A stretch of DNA of 64,000 bases from Runella sp. SP2 (GTDB lineage: Bacteria; Bacteroidota; Bacteroidia; Cytophagales; Spirosomataceae), in NCBI RefSeq assembly GCF_003711225.1, contig NZ_CP031030.1, positions 5,146,001-5,210,000 of the forward strand. Direction: 5' to 3'. Shown here piece by piece: positions 55,651 to 63,133 of the stretch (position 1 is the stretch's first letter; each line of letters begins with the position of its first letter). Under the pieces are notes generated by a model. The model searched no databases and was not told the origin of the DNA. It saw only the letters and a list, made by a program, of their open reading frames with translations. The position numbers and the translations under genes were made by a program.

Positions 55651-55681
55651 ATTGACTTTAAAAGCATAGTACGCACCTTTG
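55651..55681 (+). promoter_or_regulatory. Promoter module before array lipoprotein 4
   Basis: ATTG (-33), 19 bases, CACCTTTG (-7, one base from TAnnTTTG). The preceding TTTACTAAATCATTAAA and AATAATATT are shared with 56920-56977 and 9670-9727. The start codon is about 85 bases downstream. Confidence 0.6.
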
Positions 55682-55766
55682 GCCATCTATCCGCCCTTTT
55701 ACAAGCTCCTGCCTATGAAACACCCTTCATTCTAGTAACAAAAAATTTCACACTAAAAAACAACGT

Positions 55767-56213
55767 ATGAATATGAAACGATTAGTCAAACCATTTCTAT
55801 ACGCCACGGCAGTGATGCTGGTGAGCGTAAGTTGTAAGAAGGAAGAACCAAACCCTTTAGACGATGGGATTGTCTCTTGTGCCGCAGGTGATTTATATGA
55901 TTGGGTATTGATTACTAAGTTTGAAAACGAACCCGCCGACGTAAGCCGAAGTGCTTTGCTTTTTAAGCGGGGTTTCAACTTAGGAGGAGGATATAGTCCA
56001 GATCCACTCAGGTATAGCATTCTTTTATGCGAGTTGAGTGATGATAAAGTAAAAGGCTTGGAGCAGACCTACATTTTTACCAATGAATACATGCAAAACC
56101 CCCGTTACCTCTATCGGGTGTGGGGACGTATCTTTTGGGCACGAGGTATAAGTGATTTTACAGGTGTACCAATCTTAAGAACACAAATTGATAAAGTTGA
56201 AAGAATTCCATAA
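55767..56213 (+). CDS. Array lipoprotein 4
   Basis: 148 residues, a duplicate of member 1 with the same length and order: leader, lipobox SVSC, KKEEPNPLDDG, DWVLITKFENEPADVS, LEQTYIFTNEYMQN, YRVWGRIFWARG, IDKVERIP. The 120 bases after its stop are also nearly identical to those after member 1, so the whole cassette was copied. Differences cluster in the middle (about residues 60-90) and near 129-139, while the YRVWG block is unchanged. Confidence 0.75.
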   Translation: MNMKRLVKPFLYATAVMLVSVSCKKEEPNPLDDGIVSCAAGDLYDWVLITKFENEPADVSRSALLFKRGFNLGGGYSPDPLRYSILLCELSDDKVKGLEQTYIFTNEYMQNPRYLYRVWGRIFWARGISDFTGVPILRTQIDKVERIP

Positions 56214-56236
56214 ACCATTTTTAAACAACCACGGCA

Positions 56237-56287
56237 ATGAAAAAGATAGTACTGTTAATTCTTTTAATCTCACGCTGCTGCCTATGA
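56237..56287 (+). pseudogene. Signal-peptide stub after array lipoprotein 4
   Basis: A second copy of the 16-residue MKKIVLLILLISRCCL stub, with its surroundings as at 54323. Its preservation in both copies reflects recent duplication. Confidence 0.5.
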
Positions 56288-56336
56288 AACACCCTTCATT
56301 CTAGTAACAAAAAATTTCACACTAAAAAAACAACGT

Positions 56337-56810
56337 ATGAACATGAAACGATTAGTCAAACCATTTCTATACGCCACGGTAGTGATGCTGATGAGCGTGA
56401 GTTGTAAGAAGGAAACCGAGCCACAAATTGAAGGCTTTGTATGTGATGACGGTTCTTGCTGTAACCCCGAACTTGAAGGGATGCGCTACCGCCACATTCG
56501 TACCTTAGAAGGAGCACTAGCCGCTCTATCCTGTGGTAACGTCAATTGTAGCCTTATTTTTAAAGAAAAAATAAAAGATTCTAAATACGACCACATACCG
56601 ATTGAAAAAGGAGGTTGGCAACGAAAAATCCCCATTTGCCCCGTGACAGAGCATTTAGTGAAAGGGCTAAAATATTATTACTATGCTCATGAAGACTCAG
56701 TAGAATACCACTATCGAGTATGGGGTAAGGTCTATGAAAATGTAGATGCACGTTGCTTCTTATACCCTTGTTTTGATTTTAGTCTTGAACGTATTGAAAA
56801 AATCCCATAA
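56337..56810 (+). CDS. Array lipoprotein 5
   Basis: 157 residues. Array leader, lipobox SVSC, then CDDGSCCNPELEG similar to member 3. Mature part: LIFKEKIKDSKYD, EHLVKGLKYYYYAH, YHYRVWGKVYENV and the ending LERIEKIP. It is the largest member with the most cysteines. It is likely surface-exposed in the outer membrane. No recognised family. Confidence 0.75.
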   Translation: MNMKRLVKPFLYATVVMLMSVSCKKETEPQIEGFVCDDGSCCNPELEGMRYRHIRTLEGALAALSCGNVNCSLIFKEKIKDSKYDHIPIEKGGWQRKIPICPVTEHLVKGLKYYYYAHEDSVEYHYRVWGKVYENVDARCFLYPCFDFSLERIEKIP

Positions 56811-56823
56811 ACGTTTTGAAACT

Positions 56824-56928
56824 ATGAAAAAGTACTTAATACTCTTTTTGGTTTATCTATTATGTAAGGCCATCCCTCACAATCAAACACTTATCTTTTT
56901 ATATATTTACACAGTTACCGTTTACTAA
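56824..56928 (+). pseudogene. Truncated secretory ORF after array lipoprotein 5
   Basis: 34 residues: MKKYLILFLVYLLCKA, then a tail read from the AT-rich promoter module of the next cassette, ending TAA. The signal-like start resembles the other stubs. The mature part seems to have been replaced when the next cassette was inserted. Confidence 0.5.
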
Positions 56929-56945
56929 ATCGTTAAAAAAATAAT

Positions 56946-56977
56946 ATTTACTTTAAAAACATAGTACGTACCTTTTG
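56946..56977 (+). promoter_or_regulatory. Promoter module before array lipoprotein 6
   Basis: ATTT (-33), 19 bases, TACCTTTTG (-7). Same upstream block as at 55625-55681. The start codon is about 85 bases downstream. Confidence 0.6.
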
Positions 56978-57062
56978 GCCGTCCATCCACCCTTTTACAT
57001 GCTGCTACCTATGAAACACCCTTCATTCTAGTAACAAAAAATTTCACACTAAAAAACAACGT

Positions 57063-57431
57063 ATGAACATGAAACGATTAGTCAAACCATTTCTATACGC
57101 CACGGTAGTAATGCTGGTGAGCGTAAGTTGTAAGAAGGAAGACCCCGAGCCTGATTGTGGGTGTGACTCCCCCGTTATAAGGGAGATTCGAGACGTACCA
57201 GTACAGTTCTTAGGCGATTTTGTATTTTTTGTAAATCGCGACCCTAATTACGTAAGTTACTTTGCGAGTGCTTGTGACAGAACACTTCTAAAAGGTTTGG
57301 CGGCCTCTCCTCCTGATACTGGTAATTATCAGATAAGTGGATTACTTAAAGCTCCCTGCCTCCCAGATGGAATACAGCCTATTATTCCTTCCTTCCATAT
57401 TGAATTAACGGCTATTCGTAGCTATCCTTAA
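57063..57431 (+). CDS. Array lipoprotein 6
   Basis: 122 residues, the shortest member. Array leader and lipobox SVSCKKEDPEP, then CGCDSPVIREI in place of the CDDGxCC head. The domain order DFVFFVNRD, LLKGLAASPP, YQISGLLK and FHIELTAIRSYP parallels the other members (LEQTY, YRVWG, IEKIP), so it is probably a strongly diverged homologue. An AT-rich gap and a broken second gene follow. Confidence 0.7.
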   Translation: MNMKRLVKPFLYATVVMLVSVSCKKEDPEPDCGCDSPVIREIRDVPVQFLGDFVFFVNRDPNYVSYFASACDRTLLKGLAASPPDTGNYQISGLLKAPCLPDGIQPIIPSFHIELTAIRSYP

Positions 57432-57576
57432 TTTTTGTTTCACTTATAAATTTCACTGAGATATCCACATATTTCAACATAAAGTGTTTATATTCAATAT
57501 GTTATTTTCTTTTATTTTTAGGGCTTCTATATGCTCAGAAAGCTAAGTAGTGATAGGAACCTATTTTCTTATTTTA

Positions 57577-57627
57577 GTGTGCCGTAGGTACACAACATCG
57601 CTTACAAGTGGTGTACCTATGGCACAC
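57577..57627. repeat. Inverted repeat, 17-bp arms
   Basis: GTGTGCCGTAGGTACAC (57577-57593) and GTGTACCTATGGCACAC (57611-57627) pair with one mismatch around a 17-base loop. It lies in the gene-free stretch 57432-57748, where I see nothing else. It could be a REP-type element or the end of a lost insertion. Confidence 0.7.
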
Positions 57628-57748
57628 CAGATCGGATAAACCCTCATTGTTCTACAAATGTTAAGCCTCTATGAGGCACAAAACCAAGTACTTATCTTGA
57701 AAAGTTCGCGTTAAAGTAAGACAGGCATTTTTAAACCTATATGCCACA

Positions 57749-58044
57749 ATTAAAAAGATTTTAATGCTTCCACTGTTTTTAATCTATGGGCACAGATATT
57801 TAAAAGCTCAACAAGACCAGCCCAAATACCTGCGTGAAGACAACAAGAACTTCAAAAACCTTACTACACGCACAGATAACGATGGTTGGATAGAGTTTAA
57901 AAAGGAAAGAATTTGGGTTCAGATTGCGTGCTCAATATCTTAGAATTGTACCCCAATTCAACGGGAAGAAAAGTAACCGTTCAGTACCGTTGTCCGAATG
58001 GAGGCTTCAAAAAAAATCATTCCGAGGAAGTTTTTGATTATTAA
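57749..58044 (+). pseudogene. Broken secretory gene at the end of the array
   Basis: The second gene of cassette 6. Reading from an ATT at 57749 gives KKILMLPLFLIYGHRYLKAQ, a signal peptide like the other stubs; the first codon aligns with their ATG, so the start seems lost by one base. The frame runs to about 57898 (DGWIEFK). A five-A run at 57899-57903 shifts it; adding one A would join it to a second open frame (KGKNLGSDCVLNILELY to EEVFDY) ending TAA at 58042-58044. Intact, it would be about 98 residues. A 59-codon ORF starts at 57764 without repair. No known family. Confidence 0.6.
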
Positions 58045-58063
58045 ATAATATTTTTAGTTTACA

Positions 58064-58096
58064 TAAAAAAGACGATTCTTTTGGGGAATCTCCTTT
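58064..58096 (-). terminator. Terminator of the type IX cargo gene
   Basis: Minus strand: GGAGATTC, loop CCCAAAA, GAATCGTC, then TTTTTT. An imperfect stem with a T-run, about 30 bases after the stop at 58125. Confidence 0.55.
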
Positions 58097-58124
58097 TCAT
58101 ATAGCCATTATAATAGTTAACTTT

Positions 58125-59009
58125 TTACTCTACCACAATACGCTTCACGGTACCGTCTTCGTTCTGAACAACACTGATGAAATAAGTGCCTTTGACGTTT
58201 TTCCCCAAATCCAATTGACCTACGTAATCGCCCGTAAAATCTTTCACTTCTTTTTTGGCGATTTGTTTACCTTTGGTGTCAGTTACCGAGATGGTCACGT
58301 CGCCTTTGGCGGGGGCATAAAAACGAACGTTCAATTCATTTTTTTCGGGGTTGTTGGGATACGCCTCTAGGCCACGGATGGAAGCAGGTTTTCCCGCACC
58401 GCTGATGTTGATGTCGCCGTGCCAAAACTCCTTGAATTTGGGTTCAAAATCGCGGCTCCATTCTTCCATGTTACGCTCTAGTTTACGCATCTGAGGCTCA
58501 ATCCGCTTTTCAACCCGCTGCATACGGTCGGCAAAGGCTTCGTCGTCAAACTTAAACTCGTACGTACGTTCGCTTTTGCGGTCACCATTGCGCTCGCGTC
58601 GGTCAGACGGCTGCTCGTAGCGATAAATTTGCACGTCGCGTTTGCGGCCATCTTTTGGAATAACGGTAATGTGTTCTCGGTCGCCCCAACGTTCTTTGTC
58701 ACGTAGCACGCTCGAACCCTCCTCAATTTCAACGCTTAAACGGCGATTGGCAGCGGCTTTGCTGTCGTTGCGAAGCGAATCCATGATGGTTTTCACTTTC
58801 TTCTCGCGTTCTTCTTCCGAAAGACCGTTGTACGTATAAGTCCGCTCAAACGTTTCTACTTTACCGTCTTTCTCCTCCGACATCCGCACGCGAATCGTCA
58901 CTTTGTCTTTGTCGGCGGCTTTTTCTTCTTTCTTAACGTCTTGCGACATTGCCGTAGTGGCTACTCCCAGCCCTACTACCAGCGCAAAAAAAGTCATGTT
59001 TGTTTTCAT
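58125..59009 (-). CDS. Secreted charged protein with type IX sorting domain
   Basis: 294 residues. Signal peptide ending TTAMSQ. The middle (residues about 25-195) is very rich in Lys, Glu, Arg and Asp and probably helical or coiled (RVEKRIEPQMRKLERNMEEW). Residues from about 213 (YPNNPEKNELNVRFYAP to the end VKRIVVE) form a Por/type IX C-terminal sorting domain. No enzyme motif. It is divergent from a two-component system and separated by a triple TTAAA site, so it may be a target of that system. Confidence 0.7.
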   Translation of the reverse strand: MKTNMTFFALVVGLGVATTAMSQDVKKEEKAADKDKVTIRVRMSEEKDGKVETFERTYTYNGLSEEEREKKVKTIMDSLRNDSKAAANRRLSVEIEEGSSVLRDKERWGDREHITVIPKDGRKRDVQIYRYEQPSDRRERNGDRKSERTYEFKFDDEAFADRMQRVEKRIEPQMRKLERNMEEWSRDFEPKFKEFWHGDINISGAGKPASIRGLEAYPNNPEKNELNVRFYAPAKGDVTISVTDTKGKQIAKKEVKDFTGDYVGQLDLGKNVKGTYFISVVQNEDGTVKRIVVE

Positions 59010-59076
59010 AGGATTGCTTGGTTGTTAATTGGTGAATTGGCTCCGAAAGTTCGGCAACTTTCAGACGTTGACCGTG

Positions 59077-59102
59077 TTAAAGTTTCTTAAAATGTGTTAA
59101 AG
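59077..59102. promoter_or_regulatory. Three TTAAA direct repeats with 10-base period
   Basis: TTAAAG (59077-59082), TTAAAA (59087-59092) and TTAAAG (59097-59102), exactly one helical turn apart, about 95 bases before the histidine kinase and 70 bases before the divergent cargo gene. OmpR-type regulators typically bind such head-to-tail sites, so this is a candidate operator for the response regulator encoded here. Confidence 0.55.
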
Positions 59103-59197
59103 GGTTGGCCGAATTGCGTTATTTTGAATGCACAATCGACGGATACGTTGAGAAAGTCGGAGTTGAGAAACGAAACGTTGCATGAGTTGGAAAAAAA

Positions 59198-60955
59198 ATG
59201 ATGACGAAACAAAAAATACGCTTATTGATTTCTCTGATGGGGCTGGCGGCGCTCAGTCTGATGGGGTTTCAATGGTATTGGATTACGAGTGCGTTGGCGT
59301 TGCGCAATGAGCAGTTTGAGCTCAAAGTCTCGGATGCGTTGCAGGATGTCGTCCGTAAACTGGAGAAACAGGAAATCATTTATTTGATTCGACAACGCGA
59401 AGAAATTGAACAGCAGCAGCGTAAACTGAAGGCGCTGAATAAGAACCGTTTGGCTCAAAAAACGCAAACTCCCAAGCACCGACTGCCCGACGAATACACG
59501 GCTTCGGCGGGGCGAGATGGCAACCTGACGGGCACCAACCCGACCGACGCACTGACGCCGCGCAATCGGTCGATGACTGATTTTCAGGCCAATCTTATCA
59601 ATGAAATTTTGAGACAACGCAACGACGAATTGCCGCATATTGAGCGGTTTTTGCGGATTCATGCCGAACAAGAACGGATGTTTGAAGCGTGGTTTGACCA
59701 AATGGGGCGGGTACTAATGCCCGCTGATACGCTCGGCAATAGCTCGGTGATGATGACGGTGCGTTCGTCGGTGCAAAAAGCCCGTCACCCCCTCGAAAAA
59801 AGAGCAACACGCGACGAAAACGAGGCAAAATCAAAAACGCTGGCTTCGCAGACTGACTTGCTGAAAGATGTATTCAAAGACCTGCTGTTTAGCAAGCGCC
59901 CGATGGAGCAACGCGTAAATCGTTTGATGATTGATTCGTTATTGAAAAAATCGTTGGCCGAACGCGGCATTGGGCTGCCCTATGAATTTGCGATTCAAAA
60001 CAACAATCAGTCCAACGTACTGTTCTCAACCATCGCTTACCGTCCCGATACGACGGGGAGTGAGCTGTTTCGGGCCAGTTTATTTCCCAACGAAATCAAT
60101 ACGCTGCCGAGTCAGTTACTGGTCTATTTTCCCGAACGTCAAGCGTTTATTTTACAAAACATGAGCTTTTCGCTGATTAGCTCCGCATTGTTATTATTGG
60201 TGATTTTGGGATGTTTTTACGTGGCCGTGACGACCATTTTGAAGCAGAAAAAACTCTCGGATGTCAAAAATGATTTTATCAACAACATGACCCACGAGTT
60301 CAAAACGCCGCTTTCGACGATTTCGTTGGCCGTGAGCATGGCCCGCGAACAAGTAGAAACACCGCAAAGTGAAAAAGCCAAAATCCAGCGGTATTTGGGC
60401 ATCATTCGAGACGAAACACAGCGCTTAGGTGGGCACGTAGAGAAGGTCTTACAAATGGCGCTCCTCGACCGTGGCGAAATCAAACTCAAACCTACCGAGG
60501 TGAACATCCATGACGTGATTGAGAAAGTACTCAACAATTTGGGGGTACAGTTGGAGCAACGGCAGGGTGAAATCGAACTGAGCTTTGAAGCCACCAACGA
60601 ATTGGTAGAAGCCGACGAGCTGCACCTGACCAATATTTTGACCAACCTGCTTGATAACGCCAACAAGTACTCACCAGAAGCGCCTCACATTGCCGTGGGT
60701 ACGTATAGCGACGATAGTTTTGTCTATGTAAGCGTAAGCGACCAAGGACGAGGAATGACCAAAGAGCAACAAACCAAAATTTTTGACCCTTTCTACCGCG
60801 TTCCGACGGGAAACATTCACGATGTGAAAGGCTTTGGTTTGGGCCTTAGCTACGTCAAGAAGATGGTGGAGGCACACGGTGGAGCCATCGAAGTAGAAAG
60901 TAAATTAGGAAAAGGAAGTACATTTACCGTAAAATTGCCCTTAAAACATGACTAA
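59198..60955 (+). CDS. Sensor histidine kinase
   Basis: 585 residues. TM1 at about 9-31, a periplasmic sensor region to about 325 that begins with a coiled coil (KLEKQEIIYLIRQREEIEQQ), TM2 at about 326-347, then HisKA with the phospho-accepting His366 in NMTHEFKTPLSTI. The ATPase domain has the N box (LTNILTNLLDNANKYS), G1 DQGRGM, G2 GFGLGLSYVKKMVEAHGG and GKGSTFTVKL. It phosphorylates the response regulator whose gene overlaps it by 8 bases. The signal is unknown. Confidence 0.93.
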   Translation: MMTKQKIRLLISLMGLAALSLMGFQWYWITSALALRNEQFELKVSDALQDVVRKLEKQEIIYLIRQREEIEQQQRKLKALNKNRLAQKTQTPKHRLPDEYTASAGRDGNLTGTNPTDALTPRNRSMTDFQANLINEILRQRNDELPHIERFLRIHAEQERMFEAWFDQMGRVLMPADTLGNSSVMMTVRSSVQKARHPLEKRATRDENEAKSKTLASQTDLLKDVFKDLLFSKRPMEQRVNRLMIDSLLKKSLAERGIGLPYEFAIQNNNQSNVLFSTIAYRPDTTGSELFRASLFPNEINTLPSQLLVYFPERQAFILQNMSFSLISSALLLLVILGCFYVAVTTILKQKKLSDVKNDFINNMTHEFKTPLSTISLAVSMAREQVETPQSEKAKIQRYLGIIRDETQRLGGHVEKVLQMALLDRGEIKLKPTEVNIHDVIEKVLNNLGVQLEQRQGEIELSFEATNELVEADELHLTNILTNLLDNANKYSPEAPHIAVGTYSDDSFVYVSVSDQGRGMTKEQQTKIFDPFYRVPTGNIHDVKGFGLGLSYVKKMVEAHGGAIEVESKLGKGSTFTVKLPLKHD

Positions 60956-61655
60956 ACCTCCCATCACCCGCATTCTTTTGACCGAAGATGACCCGAATTT
61001 GGGGCAACTTTTACAAGAATACCTAACCAACAAAGGGTATAAAACCGATTTGGCTACCGATGGGAATGCAGGACTAAAGGCTTTTTTAGAAGGAACGTAC
61101 GATTTGTGCTTGTTCGACGTGATGATGCCCAAAAAAGACGGGTTCTCGTTGGCCAAAGAAATTCGCCTGACCGACAAAGACGTGCCCATCATTTTTCTGA
61201 CGGCCAAAAGCATGAAAGAAGATACGATTCAGGGGTTTAAAGTAGGCGCCGACGACTACATTACCAAACCGTTTAGCATGGAAGAATTGCTACTGCGGAT
61301 TCAAGCAGTGCTGCGTCGGTATCAAAAAGCAACTTTTACGTTGGAGGCTCAGCCGAGTGTGTTTCAACTGGGAAGTTACACCTTTGATGCAGACCACCAA
61401 TTACTCACGAGAAACGGTGTTCCGCAGAAATTGACGAGTAAAGAATCGGGTTTGTTGAAGTTGTTTTGTGAAAATAAAAACCAACCCATCAACCGCAGTT
61501 TTGCGTTAAAATTGATTTGGGGAGATGATTCTTACTTCAATGCCCGCAGCATGGATGTGTATATTACCAAGCTAAGAAAATACCTCAAAGACGACCCTGC
61601 GCTTCAAATTATGAACCTCCACGGCGAAGGGTTTAAGTTGTTGGAAGATGTATAA
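60948..61655 (+). CDS. OmpR-family response regulator
   Basis: 235 residues. Receiver domain with acidic pocket ILLTEDDPNLGQLL, phospho-acceptor Asp57 (LFDVMMPKKDG), LTAKS and K in YITKPFS. The C-terminal winged helix (FQLGSYTFDADHQLL, LTSKESGLLKLF, SMDVYITKLRKYLK) binds DNA. Coupled to the kinase by an overlapping start. The TTAAA triple at 59077-59102 is a plausible target. Confidence 0.95.
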   Translation: MTKPPITRILLTEDDPNLGQLLQEYLTNKGYKTDLATDGNAGLKAFLEGTYDLCLFDVMMPKKDGFSLAKEIRLTDKDVPIIFLTAKSMKEDTIQGFKVGADDYITKPFSMEELLLRIQAVLRRYQKATFTLEAQPSVFQLGSYTFDADHQLLTRNGVPQKLTSKESGLLKLFCENKNQPINRSFALKLIWGDDSYFNARSMDVYITKLRKYLKDDPALQIMNLHGEGFKLLEDV

Positions 61656-61672
61656 TACCCATAAAGTTTTGT

Positions 61673-62992
61673 TTACTTCGACTGGTAGGGGCCATACACC
61701 GCCTTGACACGAAACGATTCGGCGGTATCGTCCAGTACCATTATTTGGTACTTTTTCCCGCCTTTTTCGACCCGTATCACCACGTGTCCACCTTCGCTTT
61801 GGAGGCGAGGCAACAAATCAGCAATGGCCGTTTTGGCTTCTGGAAGCAGGTTGGTCATAAAAACATCGCGCGGGCCTTTGTAATACTCTTCCGAAAACAT
61901 CCGCTCAAGCACATCCTTCCCTGGATGCGCCGATGCCCAGCTCGGCACCACCATTACGCGCGGCTGCAAACGGGTCAACAACGTCCCATTTTGGGAATCA
62001 GGATAGCCGTGGTGGTCAACGAGTTGTACCTCTACTGGCCCTACCACCTGCGCAATCGGCGTTTCTACATCGTGCCACGCGGGTACGCCAAATCGAATCA
62101 CCCCTTGTAAATCTCCCCCCGAGAAATATTCGAACTTCCCATAGCGAATCTGAAACACGGCACTGCACATATTTTCATTGGGAAAATCAGCCGATTTTAG
62201 CGAAGACAGCGGAGGGAAAAGCGGCGTCGTTTGATTTCCTGAGCCCGTCCACATTTCCCCATTAACGGCAATGTTTCGCACCTCAAAAGGGTATTTCTTG
62301 CTTTTCAATGGCACAATTTGGTCGTTACTTCCCGCCCGAAAACGCTCAATGGCCATCCCTTTGTGTTGCTGTTGCCATTGCAAAAACCGCCGATAATTAC
62401 TCACCATCGAATCGGCCGTCATGGGAGTAGGATACGAATAATCAGGCCAACCTCGGTCAATGATTTTTCGAATTGGAATGAACTCCCCCACTTCCGTAAT
62501 TCCTGCCAACGTGTATCCAGCACCAGATTGCTTCTTAACATTGAGAGGGGTGCCCATGTGGTCGTCGTGGAAATGAGAAATGAGGGCGTAGTCAATAGCT
62601 GGTGAAGTCTGGTGCGTCAATGCTTTCTGAACATAGCGCGCAATCCACTCCCCCGCTTGTCGTTCGTTGGAGGGTTTTGTTGGAATATTTCGGGGCTTAT
62701 TCGTCCGCCAATCTCGTGAATTGATAGCGCCCGCATCCACCAGCAAGGTCGTTCCGTCGGGAAATACCAGCAGCGTAGCATTTCCCTGTCCTGTATTGAT
62801 GTGGTGAATATCCAACCCACCTTCTTTCCACTTCGCTAACGGTTTCCCTACCTGCTGAGCCAACGAGCAAAGGGACAAAAGGCAAAGGGCAAGGAGCAAA
62901 GCCAGCCGTGGGGAGGGTTGCTCACAACCCGACGACTCCTGAGAAGGTCGAATGAAGAAAGTAGAATGTCGAATATATTGAGCGTAAATCAT
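61673..62992 (-). CDS. Secreted MBL-fold hydrolase (ComEC/Rec2-like)
   Basis: 439 residues. The metallo-beta-lactamase core has the ComEC-like start LDIHHINTGQGNATLLVFPDGTTLLVD, then ISHFHDDHMGTPLN (metal motif), FSGGDLQG and VDHHGYPDSQNG. A signal peptide is visible (LALLLALCLLSLCSLAQ), but it is preceded by 30 residues (MIYAQYIRHSTFF to CEQPSP) that are encoded by a duplicated palindromic repeat. The original start seems to have been overwritten; translation probably begins at 62992 or is coupled to the small ORF upstream. Substrate unknown. Confidence 0.7.
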   Translation of the reverse strand: MIYAQYIRHSTFFIRPSQESSGCEQPSPRLALLLALCLLSLCSLAQQVGKPLAKWKEGGLDIHHINTGQGNATLLVFPDGTTLLVDAGAINSRDWRTNKPRNIPTKPSNERQAGEWIARYVQKALTHQTSPAIDYALISHFHDDHMGTPLNVKKQSGAGYTLAGITEVGEFIPIRKIIDRGWPDYSYPTPMTADSMVSNYRRFLQWQQQHKGMAIERFRAGSNDQIVPLKSKKYPFEVRNIAVNGEMWTGSGNQTTPLFPPLSSLKSADFPNENMCSAVFQIRYGKFEYFSGGDLQGVIRFGVPAWHDVETPIAQVVGPVEVQLVDHHGYPDSQNGTLLTRLQPRVMVVPSWASAHPGKDVLERMFSEEYYKGPRDVFMTNLLPEAKTAIADLLPRLQSEGGHVVIRVEKGGKKYQIMVLDDTAESFRVKAVYGPYQSK

Positions 62993-63069
62993 TTCTGTGG
63001 GGAGGGTTGCTCACAACCCGACGACTGCTGCGAAAGTGCAGAATGTCGAATATATTGAGCGTAAATCAT
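62908..63069. repeat. Tandem duplication carrying the GGGTTG-CTCA-CAACCC palindrome
   Basis: Copy 1 (62908-62992) and copy 2 (62997-63069) share 30 bases around the palindrome and 31 bases ending TGAGCGTAAATCAT. The middle differs and copy 2 is 12 bases shorter. Copy 1 forms the 5' end of the MBL gene. The palindromes are at 62915-62930 and 63004-63019. Confidence 0.85.
62989..63069 (-). CDS. 26-residue ORF overlapping the MBL start
   Basis: Copy 2 of the duplication starts with the same ATG as the MBL gene (MIYAQYIRHS) and stays open for 26 codons. It ends in a TGA that overlaps the MBL ATG (ATGA). It may couple translation to the MBL gene or be a chance product of the duplication. Confidence 0.35.
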   Translation of the reverse strand: MIYAQYIRHSALSQQSSGCEQPSPQK

Positions 63070-63133
63070 AATCCAATGAGTAATGAAACGAAAGAAAAAC
63101 TGAAAACCGTAAACCCCAAACCGAAAACCGAAC

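Larger units (their letters stand above)
53831..57143 (+). repeat. Repeated leader block of the lipoprotein array (six copies)
   Basis: Copies start at about 53831, 54370, 55062, 55710, 56280 and 57003. Each full block runs CCTATGAAACACCCTTCATT, CTAGTAACAAAAAAT and CACACTAAAAAAACAACGT, then the start codon and about 75 coding bases, up to the GTAAGAAGGAAG just after the lipobox Cys. Similarity then drops sharply. The first copy begins directly at the Lrp stop; the second loses similarity after seven codons. Copies 4 and 6 have an extra 110-base promoter module upstream. Confidence 0.85.

Noticed and set aside
53853-57431. Array genes as a prophage or integron cassette row
   Set aside because: No integrase, attachment-site pair or phage gene is visible, and genes have their own promoters and signal peptides.
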